DNA of 64,000 nt from Maritalea mediterranea (GTDB taxonomy: Bacteria > Pseudomonadota > Alphaproteobacteria > Rhizobiales > Devosiaceae), in assembly GCF_021568695.1 (NCBI RefSeq), contig NZ_JAKGTI010000001.1, forward strand, positions 1,240,001 to 1,304,000. The letters run 5' to 3'. The notes beneath the pieces were generated by a model, which did no database searches, had not been told where the DNA came from, and saw only the letters and a program-made list of their open reading frames with translations. Positions 55,620-64,000 of the stretch are shown in pieces. The translations under genes and the position numbers were made by a program. Numbering within the stretch: the stretch's first letter is position 1; each line of letters starts with the position of its first letter.

Positions 55620-56078
55620 ATGACCGAAATTCTGTTCTACCATCTGGAACAAAAGCCATTAGAGGCCGTGCTGCCCGTTTTGCTGGAAAAGACATTGGAA
55701 CGGGGTTGGCGCGCCATGGTGCAATGCGGCAACCCCGGCAAATTGCATGCGCTGGACGAGGCCCTATGGACTTATCGGCCCGAAAGCTTTTTGCCGCATA
55801 TGGTGGTGACGGATCAGGCCGAGCCGGACGAACTGGCTGAAATGCCTGTGCTAATTGCCGACAATGAACAAAACCCCAATAGCGCCCAAATCCGCTTTTT
55901 TGTGGAAGGCGCGGTGCCGGAACAGCCGAATGGCTACGAGCGCATTGTCTTTATGTTCAATGGCCATGATCCCGACGCAGTGACCCGCGCCCGGCAAGCC
56001 TGGAAGGCGCTCAACAAAGAGCATGAACTGACCTATTGGCAGCAAGAGCCCAACGGGCGCTGGGTGAAAAAGGCCTGA
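55620..56078 (+). CDS. holC: DNA polymerase III chi subunit
   Basis: The 152-residue product shows the HolC pattern: 'EILFYHLEQKPLEAVLPVLL' (3-22), 'ERGWRAMVQCGNPGKLHALD' (~27-46), 'LWTYRPESFLPHMV' (~49-62) and 'DRIVFMFNGHDPDAV'-like strand (~108-122). Chi binds SSB and links it to the clamp-loader complex. It lies 18 nt after pepA. Confidence 0.93.
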   Translation: MTEILFYHLEQKPLEAVLPVLLEKTLERGWRAMVQCGNPGKLHALDEALWTYRPESFLPHMVVTDQAEPDELAEMPVLIADNEQNPNSAQIRFFVEGAVPEQPNGYERIVFMFNGHDPDAVTRARQAWKALNKEHELTYWQQEPNGRWVKKA

Positions 56079-56081
56079 CAC

Positions 56082-56297
56082 CTAGTCGGCGAGGGCCGCA
56101 CATGCTGCACCAATATCTGATTGAACTTTTCTGACTCTCCAGAAGCCGGAAAGTGGGCTTATTTTTCGAACGTGAAAAAGCGCTTTGTCGGGACTGAACC
56201 AGAGCGTGACATAAAGAGCGGTGACAAGGACGAGGGCGCACTGCGCGACGACAAAGCGTATTTTTTTAATCTGGCCATGAGTCCAAGGACTTAGCAT
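56082..56297 (-). CDS. Small single-pass membrane protein, hypothetical
   Basis: The 71-residue frame from ATG at 56297 has one clear hydrophobic segment (about 16-34, 'VVAQCALVLVTALYVTLWF') between basic flanks and a mixed C-terminal part. I recognise no family. AAGG lies about 11 nt upstream of the ATG; the frame also runs on to a GTG at 56357. It ends 4 nt from the convergent holC stop. Coding status is moderate: length and one TM segment are the only support. Confidence 0.4.
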   Translation of the reverse strand: MLSPWTHGQIKKIRFVVAQCALVLVTALYVTLWFSPDKALFHVRKISPLSGFWRVRKVQSDIGAACAALAD

Positions 56298-56403
56298 TTT
56301 GAAAGAACCCTTGAAATTGGCGCTGCCGGGCGCGGTTTCAAGCGCCGCGTCCGACACATATTTTAAAAACTGCCCTCGAATGCTGGCAAAACAGGTTCAA
56401 AGG

Positions 56404-57198
56404 CTATTCTTCTGCCAACATGTCCTCAATCACAAGATCAAGGAACAGATCGGTCAGCTCATAGCACATGACGATCTCTACATTTTCTGGATCGTAAAAC
56501 GCATTTTGCTCGTCACATGATGTGGCGCGAAAAGTCGTTGCTTCCGGCAAGGTTTCTGCGAAGCGCTGTTGTAGCTCTTCCATCATGCCCGACTGTTTGA
56601 TGATCGTGGCGGAGAGTTCGGTTTCTGCTGTTGGTTCGTCATAAACAATGCGCGCGGTGTGTCCTTTGCCGCGCAAAGGATCAATGAAGGCTTCAGTCAT
56701 CACCGCCCAAGAGCGCTCCAACTGTTCATAATCAACGCCGCAAAGATCAATTCGATCTTCATCCAGTCCATATTCGGCGGCAAATTCGCCGAAGGTTTCA
56801 AGGCTTTGGCCCGCCATCAAACATACGATTTGATAAGAGCGCTGGATATCAAGACTATGGCTCCCATAAAAGTCGGATTCTACGAAATCGGATGTGTTGC
56901 TCAAGTCGGAGAGGTACCATCCGTCCGCAGCATCAATCAGAATATTATCAAACTCTTCCTTACGCTCACTCAGCAGTATGACGGATGCTATATTGTCTGC
57001 CGCATCTTCTTCTTTGCCCAATATGGGTAGGCCGAATTGCGAAATAGCGAGATGACCAAACTCATGATAAAGCACAAAAATGGTATTGTTTTGGGCAAAT
57101 CGGATTGCCTCGTCATATTGTTCGTCAGATAGATCCTGAGCATGTGCCGGGCCAATCAACACAGCCAAAATTGATAAAAGACCGATGATAAAGCGCAT
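56404..57198 (-). CDS. DUF4344-type putative metallopeptidase, secreted
   Basis: The 264-residue product has a signal peptide (about 1-20, ending 'GPAHA|QD') and an early zinc-peptidase motif 'LYHEFGHLAI' (~43-52: HExxH). A second acidic patch 'KEEDAADNIASVILL' (about 62-76) could supply the third zinc ligand, as in DUF4344 proteins. Two or more Cys pairs could form disulfides. It should act in the periplasm or outside the cell; the substrate is unknown. It lies 13 nt after the ABC-F gene stop-to-start, so possibly co-transcribed. Confidence 0.82.
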   Translation of the reverse strand: MRFIIGLLSILAVLIGPAHAQDLSDEQYDEAIRFAQNNTIFVLYHEFGHLAISQFGLPILGKEEDAADNIASVILLSERKEEFDNILIDAADGWYLSDLSNTSDFVESDFYGSHSLDIQRSYQIVCLMAGQSLETFGEFAAEYGLDEDRIDLCGVDYEQLERSWAVMTEAFIDPLRGKGHTARIVYDEPTAETELSATIIKQSGMMEELQQRFAETLPEATTFRATSCDEQNAFYDPENVEIVMCYELTDLFLDLVIEDMLAEE

Positions 57199-57210
57199 GT
57201 TTCCCCCCTT

Positions 57211-59094
57211 TTAGAGGCCCAGATCCTCCTGCGCCTCTTCCAAATTAGCCAGCTTTTCAAGCCAAAGCTCTTCAGCGGCCTCAATGTCTTTAGCTAAATC
57301 TGCCCGATCTTTGCCCAATTGCACAGCTTTTTCCTGATCTTTTTGAAATAAATCAGGGTCTTCGAGGGCTTTGTCGGTTTTGGCCAGCTGCTGATTCAGT
57401 TTTTCAACCTTTGATTCCAACTGTTTGATTTCTTTGCGCAATGGCGCAAGTTGTGCCCGCTTTTCCGCGGCAATCTTGCGTTCATTTTTTTTGTCGGACG
57501 GGCTGTTGGCCTTGTTGGGCTCGGGCTTGTCACGGGTGCCGGTGAGCGAGCGCTGATAGGTATCCAGATCATAATCGCAGACAGAAATCGTGCCTTCCGC
57601 AGCAATCCAAAGCTGGTCCACCGTTGCCTCGATCAAATGCCGATCGTGGGAGATGATCAGCACCGCGCCTTCATATTCATTCAGCGCCTGCACCAACGCA
57701 TCGCGGCTATCAATATCCAAATGGTTGGTCGGTTCGTCGAGGATCAAAAGGTTGGGCCCGTTAAACGTCACCAGCCCCATCAAGAGCCGGGCTTTTTCAC
57801 CACCGGAAAGGTTTTCCGCCAGCGTATCCATACGTGATGTGGTCAGCCCCATCTGCGCCACACGGGCGCGGCGCTTGGCCTCGCTATCGTAAGGCATGAG
57901 CGGTTCCACATGCTCGAGTGGCGTTTGCTTGGGCTTGAGCATATCCATCTGGTGCTGGGCGAAATGTGCGACGGACAATTTGCGCGCCTTTGTGAGGCGG
58001 CCATCCATCAGCTGCAACTCGCCCGCCAGCAGCTTGGCAAAGGTCGACTTACCATTGCCATTGATGCCAACCAGCGCGATCCGGTCTTCAGGATCAATCC
58101 GGCCATTAATGCGGCTCAAGACCGGCTTGCCATCATAGCCGGTGCTGGCATTTTCCATGTCAATGATTGGGGCGGCAACGGCCCGCTTGGGCTGCGGGAA
58201 GGTGAAGGGGGCCACATGTTCATCGAACAGCGCTTCCACCGGTTTGATCTTTTCAATCCGCTTCAAGCGAGATTGCGCCTGCTTGGCCTTGGTGGCCTTG
58301 GCACGGAACCGATCCACAAAGCTTTGCATATGGGCAATTTGTTCAAGCTGCTTTTCGCGCTGCTTGTTGTTGATGTCCATTTGCAAGCGGCGGTTTTCCT
58401 CAAACTGGTCATAAGCGCCGCGATAAAATGTGAGCCCGCCTTTTTCCAGATGCACAATGGAATTGACCGCTTTGTTCAGCAAATCCCGGTCGTGGGAAAT
58501 CATAAAGACTGTGTAGGGATAGTTCGCCAGATAACGCTCCAGCCACAAAGTGCCTTCAAGGTCGAGATAGTTTGTCGGTTCATCGAGCAGCAACAGATCA
58601 GGCTTTGAAAACAGCACACCAGCCAGCGATACGCGCATGCGCCAGCCGCCAGATAGATTGGCGCAAGGCTCATTCTGCTTGGCCTGATCAAAGCCAAGAC
58701 CTTTTAGAACGGCGCTGGCGCGTGCTTCAGCAGAGTGCGCCTCAATTTCGGCCAGACGGGTATGCACCTCGCCAATGCGCATTGGGTCGGTCACGGTTTC
58801 CGCTTCTTCCAAAAGGCGCAACCGCTCCTTATCGGCCTCCAGCACAATATCCATCACGCTGTCATTAGTGGCAGGCGCTTCCTGCGCCACCGAGCCCATT
58901 TTGGCGCGGTGATGAATTTCGATGGTGCCGGAATCGGTGGGGATCTCGCCCTTGAGCAACCGGAACAGGGTGGTTTTGCCCGAGCCATTGCGCCCCACAA
59001 AACCAGCCTTGGCACCGGCAGGCAAGGTAAGGCTCGCATTGTCAAACAGCGAGCGGCCTTCAATCGAGTAGTTTAAATTTGTAATTTTCAGCAT
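57211..59094 (-). CDS. ABC-F family ATPase (Uup-like)
   Basis: The 627-residue soluble protein has two ABC domains: Walker A 'GRNGSGKTTLF' (~35-45) with signature 'LSGGWRMRVSLA', and Walker A 'GINGNGKSTFA' (~345-355) with signature 'LSGGEKARLLM'. An interdomain linker rich in Lys/Arg ('RFRAKATKAKQAQSRLKRIE') lies between them. A C-terminal coiled coil (about 540-625) is Uup-type. ABC-F proteins act on ribosomes rather than in transport. The start at 59094 (MLKITNLNYS) fits the family; 9 extra upstream codons are unlikely. Confidence 0.93.
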   Translation of the reverse strand: MLKITNLNYSIEGRSLFDNASLTLPAGAKAGFVGRNGSGKTTLFRLLKGEIPTDSGTIEIHHRAKMGSVAQEAPATNDSVMDIVLEADKERLRLLEEAETVTDPMRIGEVHTRLAEIEAHSAEARASAVLKGLGFDQAKQNEPCANLSGGWRMRVSLAGVLFSKPDLLLLDEPTNYLDLEGTLWLERYLANYPYTVFMISHDRDLLNKAVNSIVHLEKGGLTFYRGAYDQFEENRRLQMDINNKQREKQLEQIAHMQSFVDRFRAKATKAKQAQSRLKRIEKIKPVEALFDEHVAPFTFPQPKRAVAAPIIDMENASTGYDGKPVLSRINGRIDPEDRIALVGINGNGKSTFAKLLAGELQLMDGRLTKARKLSVAHFAQHQMDMLKPKQTPLEHVEPLMPYDSEAKRRARVAQMGLTTSRMDTLAENLSGGEKARLLMGLVTFNGPNLLILDEPTNHLDIDSRDALVQALNEYEGAVLIISHDRHLIEATVDQLWIAAEGTISVCDYDLDTYQRSLTGTRDKPEPNKANSPSDKKNERKIAAEKRAQLAPLRKEIKQLESKVEKLNQQLAKTDKALEDPDLFQKDQEKAVQLGKDRADLAKDIEAAEELWLEKLANLEEAQEDLGL

Positions 59095-59221
59095 TTTTTC
59101 AGCAGCTTTCGACCGGCCCAATTTTGTTCATTATTCGAGATTAGTTTGAACAGCACACGTCAAATGCGGCGCGAGAGAGCGTGATTTGACGTGCCTTTTA
59201 ATATTTCAAACAGGTCTTGTA

Positions 59222-59647
59222 ATGAAACTGCCGAAATCCATTATACTGTCTTTACTCTTGATTTTTGCAACACCCTTAGCCGCCAGCGCGCAGGGCGTCA
59301 ACATTGGCCCGAAAATCCCGACCTTCAACACTCAGCCGTCTCCCGGCCTTTCGCCCGATAATGTGCCTACTGTGCGTCGCGTGGGCACTGATCAAGTGCA
59401 TTTTGACTATATATATTTTGCCCCCAACGGCTGCTGGAACTTAGGTGGCCGCACTTTGCATGTCGGTCGCATTGTGGCGGACCTCACCTTCAATGTCACC
59501 GTGGAGGGTGGCATGTGCACCATGGCGATTAAGCCGCTCAATATGGAAGTCTGGTTCGATGCGCCAAAAGATCTGGAACGATTGCGCTTTGAGGTGAAAG
59601 ATCAGGAAGGGCAAGTGATCGAAGCCCAGGAATTGCTGATTGAATAG
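59222..59647 (+). CDS. Secreted protein of unknown function
   Basis: The 141-residue product has a signal peptide ('MKLPKSIILSLLLIFATPL', cleavage near AASA|QG) and a small mature domain with three Cys-free beta-like stretches and a Cys in 'NGCWNLGG' and another in 'GGMCTMAI' that could pair. I recognise no family. The region is open upstream to 59186, but the signal peptide fixes the start at 59222. It lies between the ABC-F gene (divergent) and ndk, with 116 bp to ndk. Confidence 0.75.
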   Translation: MKLPKSIILSLLLIFATPLAASAQGVNIGPKIPTFNTQPSPGLSPDNVPTVRRVGTDQVHFDYIYFAPNGCWNLGGRTLHVGRIVADLTFNVTVEGGMCTMAIKPLNMEVWFDAPKDLERLRFEVKDQEGQVIEAQELLIE

Positions 59648-59763
59648 GGGCAAATTGTCCCTGTCATCCGCCTGTCACAGCGAAATGATCTTGGTGCTTG
59701 TCATATGCGGTTTAGGTCTATAAAACGCAGGCCAACTCCACAAAGCAAAATAAGGGTATTTAA

Positions 59764-60186
59764 ATGGCTTTGGAACGTACATTTTCTATTATTAAACCTG
59801 ATGCCACCAAGCGCAACATCACCGGCAAAATCATCGCCAAGTTTGAAGAAGCTGGCTTGCGCGTTGTTGCATCAAAGCGCATTCACATGACACGCGAGCA
59901 AGCTGAAGGCTTCTACGCTGTGCACAAAGAGCGTCCTTTCTTTGGTGAATTGGTTGACTTCATGATTTCTGAGCCCGTTGTTGTGCAGGTATTGGAAGGC
60001 GAAGACGCCATCGCGAAAAACCGCGAAGTGATGGGCGCAACAAACCCAGCTGACGCGGCTGAAGGCACAATCCGCAAAGAGTTCGCGCTGTCAATTGGCG
60101 AGAACTCAGTGCACGGTTCAGACGCACCAGAAACTGCTGCTGAAGAAATCAAATATTTCTTCTCAGACGACGAAATCGTTGGCTAA
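59764..60186 (+). CDS. ndk: Nucleoside diphosphate kinase
   Basis: The 140-residue product balances NTP pools through a phospho-His intermediate. '[20 protein letters not shown]' (4-23), '[16 protein letters not shown]', '[17 protein letters not shown]' and the active-site '[16 protein letters not shown]' (about 115-130, His near 118) are all present. The length is normal. Its terminator lies 300 nt away because a MITE occupies the space between (see 60203-60479). Confidence 0.98.
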   Translation: MALERTFSIIKPDATKRNITGKIIAKFEEAGLRVVASKRIHMTREQAEGFYAVHKERPFFGELVDFMISEPVVVQVLEGEDAIAKNREVMGATNPADAAEGTIRKEFALSIGENSVHGSDAPETAAEEIKYFFSDDEIVG

Positions 60187-60202
60187 TTGCTGCGATTTTG
60201 CT

Positions 60203-60479
60203 AGGGTCAGGACCTATTAAATTGACTGAAATGGTCGGTGCGAATTTGTGCGGATGCAAGGAGTAAGTCCGCAGGAAGGCTATAGCCTTTCAAGGGATTA
60301 CGACGAAGCAGCCCGTGCAAATTAGTCCGATCCGTGGGCAGCCTTAGGCAACGCTCGATCTGAAGTCGAACTGCTGCGTCAAAGACTTTGACCGGGGTGC
60401 AACCCCGCTCTGCAGTCTTTTCCTTGCATTTCTCGTCAGCTCGAACGCCATTACAGCCAATTTAATAGGTCCTGACCCT
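60203..60479. mobile_element. MITE-like element, 277 bp, with perfect 22-bp terminal inverted repeats
   Basis: Ends AGGGTCAGGACCTATTAAAT.. (60203-60224) and ..ATTTAATAGGTCCTGACCCT (60458-60479) are perfect 22-bp inverted repeats, extending imperfectly for about 10 bp more. The inside has no open frame of gene size and no transposase. No clear target duplication is visible. The element sits between the ndk stop and the ndk terminator. The parent transposon family is not recognised. Confidence 0.82.
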
Positions 60480-60486
60480 GGTTTTT

Positions 60487-60513
60487 AAGGGTCGCTTCGG
60501 CGACCCTTTTTTA
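60487..60513 (+). terminator. Rho-independent terminator (ndk, displaced)
   Basis: AAGGGTCGC-TTCG-GCGACCCTT followed by TTTTTA. The hairpin directly abuts the MITE and precedes the oxidoreductase start by about 30 nt, so its original place was probably just behind ndk. Confidence 0.85.
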
Positions 60514-60544
60514 TGCCTTGAACCTTGCCCGAAAGGCCATTCAT

Positions 60545-62620
60545 ATGTCCGTTGCCCGCATTGAACGCACCGTCTGTCCTCACGATTGCCCATCCACCTG
60601 CGCGCTGGATGTGGAGATTTTGGAAGATGGCACCATGGGCCGGGTGCGCGGCGCAAAGGATGACCCCTATACCGCCGGGGTGATCTGCGAAAAGGTGGCC
60701 CGCTATGCCGAACGCGCCCACCATCCCGACCGGCTGCTTTATCCGCTGAAGCGGGTGGGGGCCAAAGGTGAAGGCAAGTTTGAGCGGATTTCATGGGATG
60801 AAGCGCTGGATATTGTGGCCGAAAAGTTCCTCGCGGCGGAAGAAGAGTTCGGCGCGGAGAGCGTCTGGCCCTATTATTATGCGGGCACCATGGGCTATGT
60901 GATGCGCGACGGGATCGACCGGCTGCGCAACGCCAAAAACTATTCGCGGCAATATGGCACCATCTGCTCCATGATTTCATGGGCAGGCTATGTGGCAGGC
61001 ACAGGCCGCTTGCAGGGCGTGAACCCGGAAGAAATGGCCCAATCGGACGTGATCGTGATTTGGGGCACCAACCCGGTGCACACCCAGGTCAATGTTATGA
61101 CCCACGCCATGAAGGCCCGCAAGGAGCGGGGCGCGAAAGTGGTCGTGGTCGATATTTACCGTACCGCCACCATGCAACAGGCGGATATGGGCGTGCTCTT
61201 GAAGCCTGGCACCGATGGGGCACTGGCCTGCGCCTTGATGCATATTTTGCTGCGCGATGGCAAAGCCGATCGCGAATATATGAGCAAATACACAGACTTC
61301 TCACCCGAGTTTGAATCACATCTTGAAAGCTGGAATCCTAAACGCGCCGCTGAGATCACCGGATTAGATGTGGCCCAAATCGAAGAATTGGCCGCTTTGC
61401 TGGGCAACAACCCACGCGCGTTCTTCCGGCTGGGCTATGGCTTCACCCGCCAACGCAATGGCGCCACCGCCATGCACGCTGCGCTAAGCGTGCCCGCCAT
61501 GCTAGGCGCATGGCAATATGACGGGGGCGGGGCGTTTCACTCCAACTCGGGCACATGGGGCATCGACAAAAGCCTGATCACCGGATCAGACCTTGCCACC
61601 AAGCCCCGGCGCTTGTTGGATATGTGCGAACTTGGACCCATTTTGACCGGCGATCAAAAGGCACTGAAAAACGGCCCACCGGTGAAAGCCATGCTTATCC
61701 AGAACTGCAACCCGGCGGTGGTGACGCCAGATCAGGAGCTGGTGCGACAAGGCTTTAAACGCGACGATCTGTTTGTGGTGGTGCATGAGCAATTTATGAC
61801 TGACACCGCCGAGCTGGCCGACATTGTGCTGCCCGCCACCATGTTCACCGAGCATGAAGATTTTTACACCCGCGGTGGCCACACGCGCATTCTTTATGGC
61901 CCGAAAATCCAAGAGGGGCCGGGCGAAACCCGCTCCAACCATTGGCTGTTTAAAGAACTGGCCAAACGGTTGAACGCCGAGGGCGCCGCCTTTGAAATGG
62001 AAGATCGCGAACTGATCGATGAGACGTTCCAAAAGTCGGGTTTTGGGTCGCTGAACGAAGTGGCCGAAGAGGGCTATATTGAACGCGCCGACAGTGTGGC
62101 CGACGCCCATTATCGCGATGGCTTCGCGTGGGACGATGGCCGCTTCAAATTCGCGCCGGACTGGCCCGCCACCCAAGAGCGCAAGGCAGTAGAATTTGTC
62201 TGCGATCCAGCCATTCTGCCCAAATTCGCCGACCATTGGGAAACCATCGAGGCGTGTGACGAAGCGCATCCGTTCCGCCTGGCCACAAGCCCAGCCCGTG
62301 CCTTCCTCAACACCAGCTTCACCGAAACCCCCGGTTCACAAAAACGCCACCCGGAACCCACCGTGTTCGTCCACCCAGACGATGCCACCGCGCTGAACAT
62401 CAATGAGGACGACTACGTCACCGTCGGCAACAAACGCGGCGAAGTAGTGCTCAAAGCCAAAATCTTCGACGGCATGCAACGCGGCGTGCTGATCGCCGAA
62501 AGTCTGTTTAAGAACAAGGCCCATAAAGGCGGTAAAGGAATCAACACTTTAATCGGCTCCGACCCCGTGCCACCGTTTGGTGGAGCCGCGTTTCATGATT
62601 GTGCGGTTTGGGTGAGGTAG
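60545..62620 (+). CDS. Molybdopterin-dependent oxidoreductase (DMSO-reductase family)
   Basis: The 691-residue product begins with a 4Fe-4S site ('CPHDCPSTCALDV', C-x3-C-x3-C, ~11-23; fourth Cys in 'GVICEKVARY', ~46-55). The bis-MGD binding domains follow: 'WDEALDIVAEKF', 'DVIVIWGTNPVHTQ', 'PGTDGALACALMHILL', and the C-terminal cap domain 'DDATALNINEDDYVTVGNKRGEV'. No Tat signal is seen, so it is probably cytoplasmic. Partner subunits are not adjacent, and the substrate is not readable from sequence. The start at 60545 (ATG) is preferred over a TTG at 60518. Confidence 0.92.
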   Translation: MSVARIERTVCPHDCPSTCALDVEILEDGTMGRVRGAKDDPYTAGVICEKVARYAERAHHPDRLLYPLKRVGAKGEGKFERISWDEALDIVAEKFLAAEEEFGAESVWPYYYAGTMGYVMRDGIDRLRNAKNYSRQYGTICSMISWAGYVAGTGRLQGVNPEEMAQSDVIVIWGTNPVHTQVNVMTHAMKARKERGAKVVVVDIYRTATMQQADMGVLLKPGTDGALACALMHILLRDGKADREYMSKYTDFSPEFESHLESWNPKRAAEITGLDVAQIEELAALLGNNPRAFFRLGYGFTRQRNGATAMHAALSVPAMLGAWQYDGGGAFHSNSGTWGIDKSLITGSDLATKPRRLLDMCELGPILTGDQKALKNGPPVKAMLIQNCNPAVVTPDQELVRQGFKRDDLFVVVHEQFMTDTAELADIVLPATMFTEHEDFYTRGGHTRILYGPKIQEGPGETRSNHWLFKELAKRLNAEGAAFEMEDRELIDETFQKSGFGSLNEVAEEGYIERADSVADAHYRDGFAWDDGRFKFAPDWPATQERKAVEFVCDPAILPKFADHWETIEACDEAHPFRLATSPARAFLNTSFTETPGSQKRHPEPTVFVHPDDATALNINEDDYVTVGNKRGEVVLKAKIFDGMQRGVLIAESLFKNKAHKGGKGINTLIGSDPVPPFGGAAFHDCAVWVR

Positions 62621-62680
62621 CAATTGTGAAGAATTATTGCCAATGTGGTAGCATTCGTTGAATTACGGGTGGAGTAAGAC

Positions 62681-63679
62681 ATGCGAGTGCGCAAGACGAT
62701 CGACACTGTGAAAAGTGCGTCTGATAACGCCTTATCAAAAATGAAGAAGCGTGCCGAGTTGCGTGCTTTTTTTCGGCGTCAGAAAAGAAGAAATAGGCTT
62801 CATTTCCCAACAGTCTGGGACATAGAATCTTTTGCTGCAATCGACAATCTGGGTTCTGCTGAAGAGATAAGCGAGGACATTAAAAAGGAAGTTATTGAAA
62901 ATCTACATAAAGGTAAGGAGCTACACTACAAACAGATTTTAAGGTCGCGCCTGCTAGCCGCTCCAATTTCATTGTTTATTGTATTTAACTATTTTGGTCT
63001 CAGCGAGCATATCTCATTTGCGGGTGTTACTCTCGATGCAACAAGTCTACCTTCGGCTGAAATCGCAATTTTGCTCCATTCAATTGTCATGTTTTTAAGC
63101 CATGGCACGCTGGTGAAATATCATACAATTGAGCGGATGCTGCAAAGAGCTTATTACAAGTTTTATGAAAATGCTCGTTCACAGATTTACATCCGCGCTT
63201 TGGTGGTCGACACAGAACCGATTCCGTTTTGGTTTGAAAACTTACCCAGTAGACATTGGGGCAAGGCTCGGAATTGGATTTCTAAATTGAACTTGTCAAT
63301 AATATGGTTGCGTGGGCTTACGCCGTTACTTTTTGCTTTTCTGTTTTACTATTTGGCGTTTTCTAAGATTTTTAGCGAACCAAATTTACCAACGCATTTC
63401 CTTTGGCCATTGGTTGGTATTTGCATCCTGTTGCTTGTTGCCGTTTTGTTTAGGACATTTGTCTTTGGACTATTGTCGCCATTTAGAGACTGGAGCAAAT
63501 TAGAAGAGCTTAGGTCTCTTCAGCAGTCAGATCCAGTCGGGGCAAACAAACTTAATTCTGAGTTATTTGATGAAATGAACCAAGATATAAATGAAATGCG
63601 TGCAAAGGGCGTGCTGCCTTCCGATGAAACTGAGTTTAACAAGATTTGGTCGAAGATGAGCGACAGAAAGTTGTTTTAG
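62681..63679 (+). CDS. Membrane protein of unknown function, AT-rich
   Basis: The 332-residue product has a basic N-terminus ('KMKKRAELRAFFRRQKRRNR', about 20-39), then four likely transmembrane segments (about 92-106, 125-142, 207-227, 240-265) and a soluble acidic C-terminus. I recognise no family. Base composition is more AT-rich than the neighbours and codon use is relaxed, suggesting acquisition. A GGTGGAG-like ribosome site lies about 10 nt before the ATG. Downstream, 63680-63833 is empty up to the convergent RidA-family gene. Confidence 0.75.
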   Translation: MRVRKTIDTVKSASDNALSKMKKRAELRAFFRRQKRRNRLHFPTVWDIESFAAIDNLGSAEEISEDIKKEVIENLHKGKELHYKQILRSRLLAAPISLFIVFNYFGLSEHISFAGVTLDATSLPSAEIAILLHSIVMFLSHGTLVKYHTIERMLQRAYYKFYENARSQIYIRALVVDTEPIPFWFENLPSRHWGKARNWISKLNLSIIWLRGLTPLLFAFLFYYLAFSKIFSEPNLPTHFLWPLVGICILLLVAVLFRTFVFGLLSPFRDWSKLEELRSLQQSDPVGANKLNSELFDEMNQDINEMRAKGVLPSDETEFNKIWSKMSDRKLF

Positions 63680-63833
63680 TATTTATTGCCCCAATTTACC
63701 CTTAAGCCTTCCATACGTTTTACACCCTCAACCCCGCGCCCAAAATGGTCACTAAGCGACTCATTTTGTCATGGCTGTTTCGGCGGCTTGCCAGCGTGGT
63801 ATCCGCCGACGCGTAACGTGCCGGCGATCTCAC

Positions 63834-64000
63834 TCATCTTTTAACCGCAGCCGTTGCCTCAATCTCAAACATCAGTTCCGGCATGGCCAGCCGTGTGACG
63901 CCGAGCAGCGTCATGGGTGGGGCATTGTTGAAGGGGCCGAACTTTTGGCCCAGCAGGTCAAAATTCTTCAGCGCTTCATCTACATCGGTGGCATAGATGC
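63834..64000 (-). CDS. RidA/YjgF-family protein, C-terminal part (partial)
   Basis: On the minus strand the last 54 codons of a frame that enters from the right edge read '..IYATDVDEALKNF', then 'MTLLGVTRLAMPELMFEIEA' and end at TGA (63834-63836). The closing pattern, a short T/V-rich strand followed by 'LxxPxLxFEIEAxA', is the end of RidA/YjgF/YER057c-type proteins, which include enamine/imine deaminases. The catalytic Arg expected before it (as in PARTTV) is not clear here ('PPMTLL'), so it may be a RidA-like subfamily member without the deaminase Arg. Confidence 0.7.
   Translation of the reverse strand, partial: IYATDVDEALKNFDLLGQKFGPFNNAPPMTLLGVTRLAMPELMFEIEATAAVKR

Overview
The window looks like core chromosome of an alphaproteobacterium, most likely order Hyphomicrobiales (Rhizobiales). 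The basis is gene order: rpsF-rpsR-rplI-dnaB-alr-radA-cvpA-purF-SDR; fabD-fabG-acpP-fabF-mltG-yicC-gmk; lptF-lptG-lptD-surA-pdxA-rsmA; pepA-holC; and guaB-MAPEG-rsmB. Genus cannot be fixed by reading alone. GC content is moderate. I found no rRNA, tRNA, CRISPR array, prophage or full insertion sequence.

Layout. 1-1701 holds the start of a probable IMPase/CysQ-family gene, nadC and a glutathione S-transferase gene. 1956-5295 is a convergent pair: a homologue of the DSF signal synthase RpfF and a membrane PAS-GGDEF-EAL cyclic-di-GMP protein. 5526-9528 holds ppx/gppA-rlmE, an MFS exporter and a GFA-family protein. 9529-10584 is a gene-poor, palindrome-rich gap, followed by a small outer-membrane barrel. 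11469-16173 is guaB-MAPEG-rsmB-tandem HD-GYP. 16174-18403 contains two diverged copies of a ~450-bp composite palindrome block flanking a stand-alone squalene-cyclase-like gene. 18720-23533 has an RhlE-type helicase, then a cassette (XRE-cupin regulator, GNAT, DMT transporter) running into guaA. 24160-30263 has nnrU, a lipoprotein, a DksA-like protein, a YfgM-like TPR protein, der, two divergent LysE exporters and a 5'-truncated comB remnant that abuts a palindromic repeat.

30481-39157 (minus strand) is the purine, DNA replication and ribosomal block. 39545-46273 (plus strand) covers fatty acid synthesis, murein processing and gmk. 46612-53950 (minus strand) is rsmA-pdxA-surA-lptD-lptG-lptF, the LPS and outer-membrane assembly block. 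54114-64000 holds pepA-holC, a DUF4344 metallopeptidase, an ABC-F ATPase, ndk, a 277-bp MITE lying between ndk and its terminator, a molybdopterin oxidoreductase, an AT-rich membrane protein and the end of a RidA-family gene.

Most of the window is housekeeping. The most interesting parts are the rpfF/GGDEF-EAL pair, which may be a DSF-to-c-di-GMP circuit without RpfC or a classical RpfR; the palindromic repeat families, which share one loop motif but have different stems; the comB remnant and the MITE; and a possible structured small RNA between gmk and rsmA.
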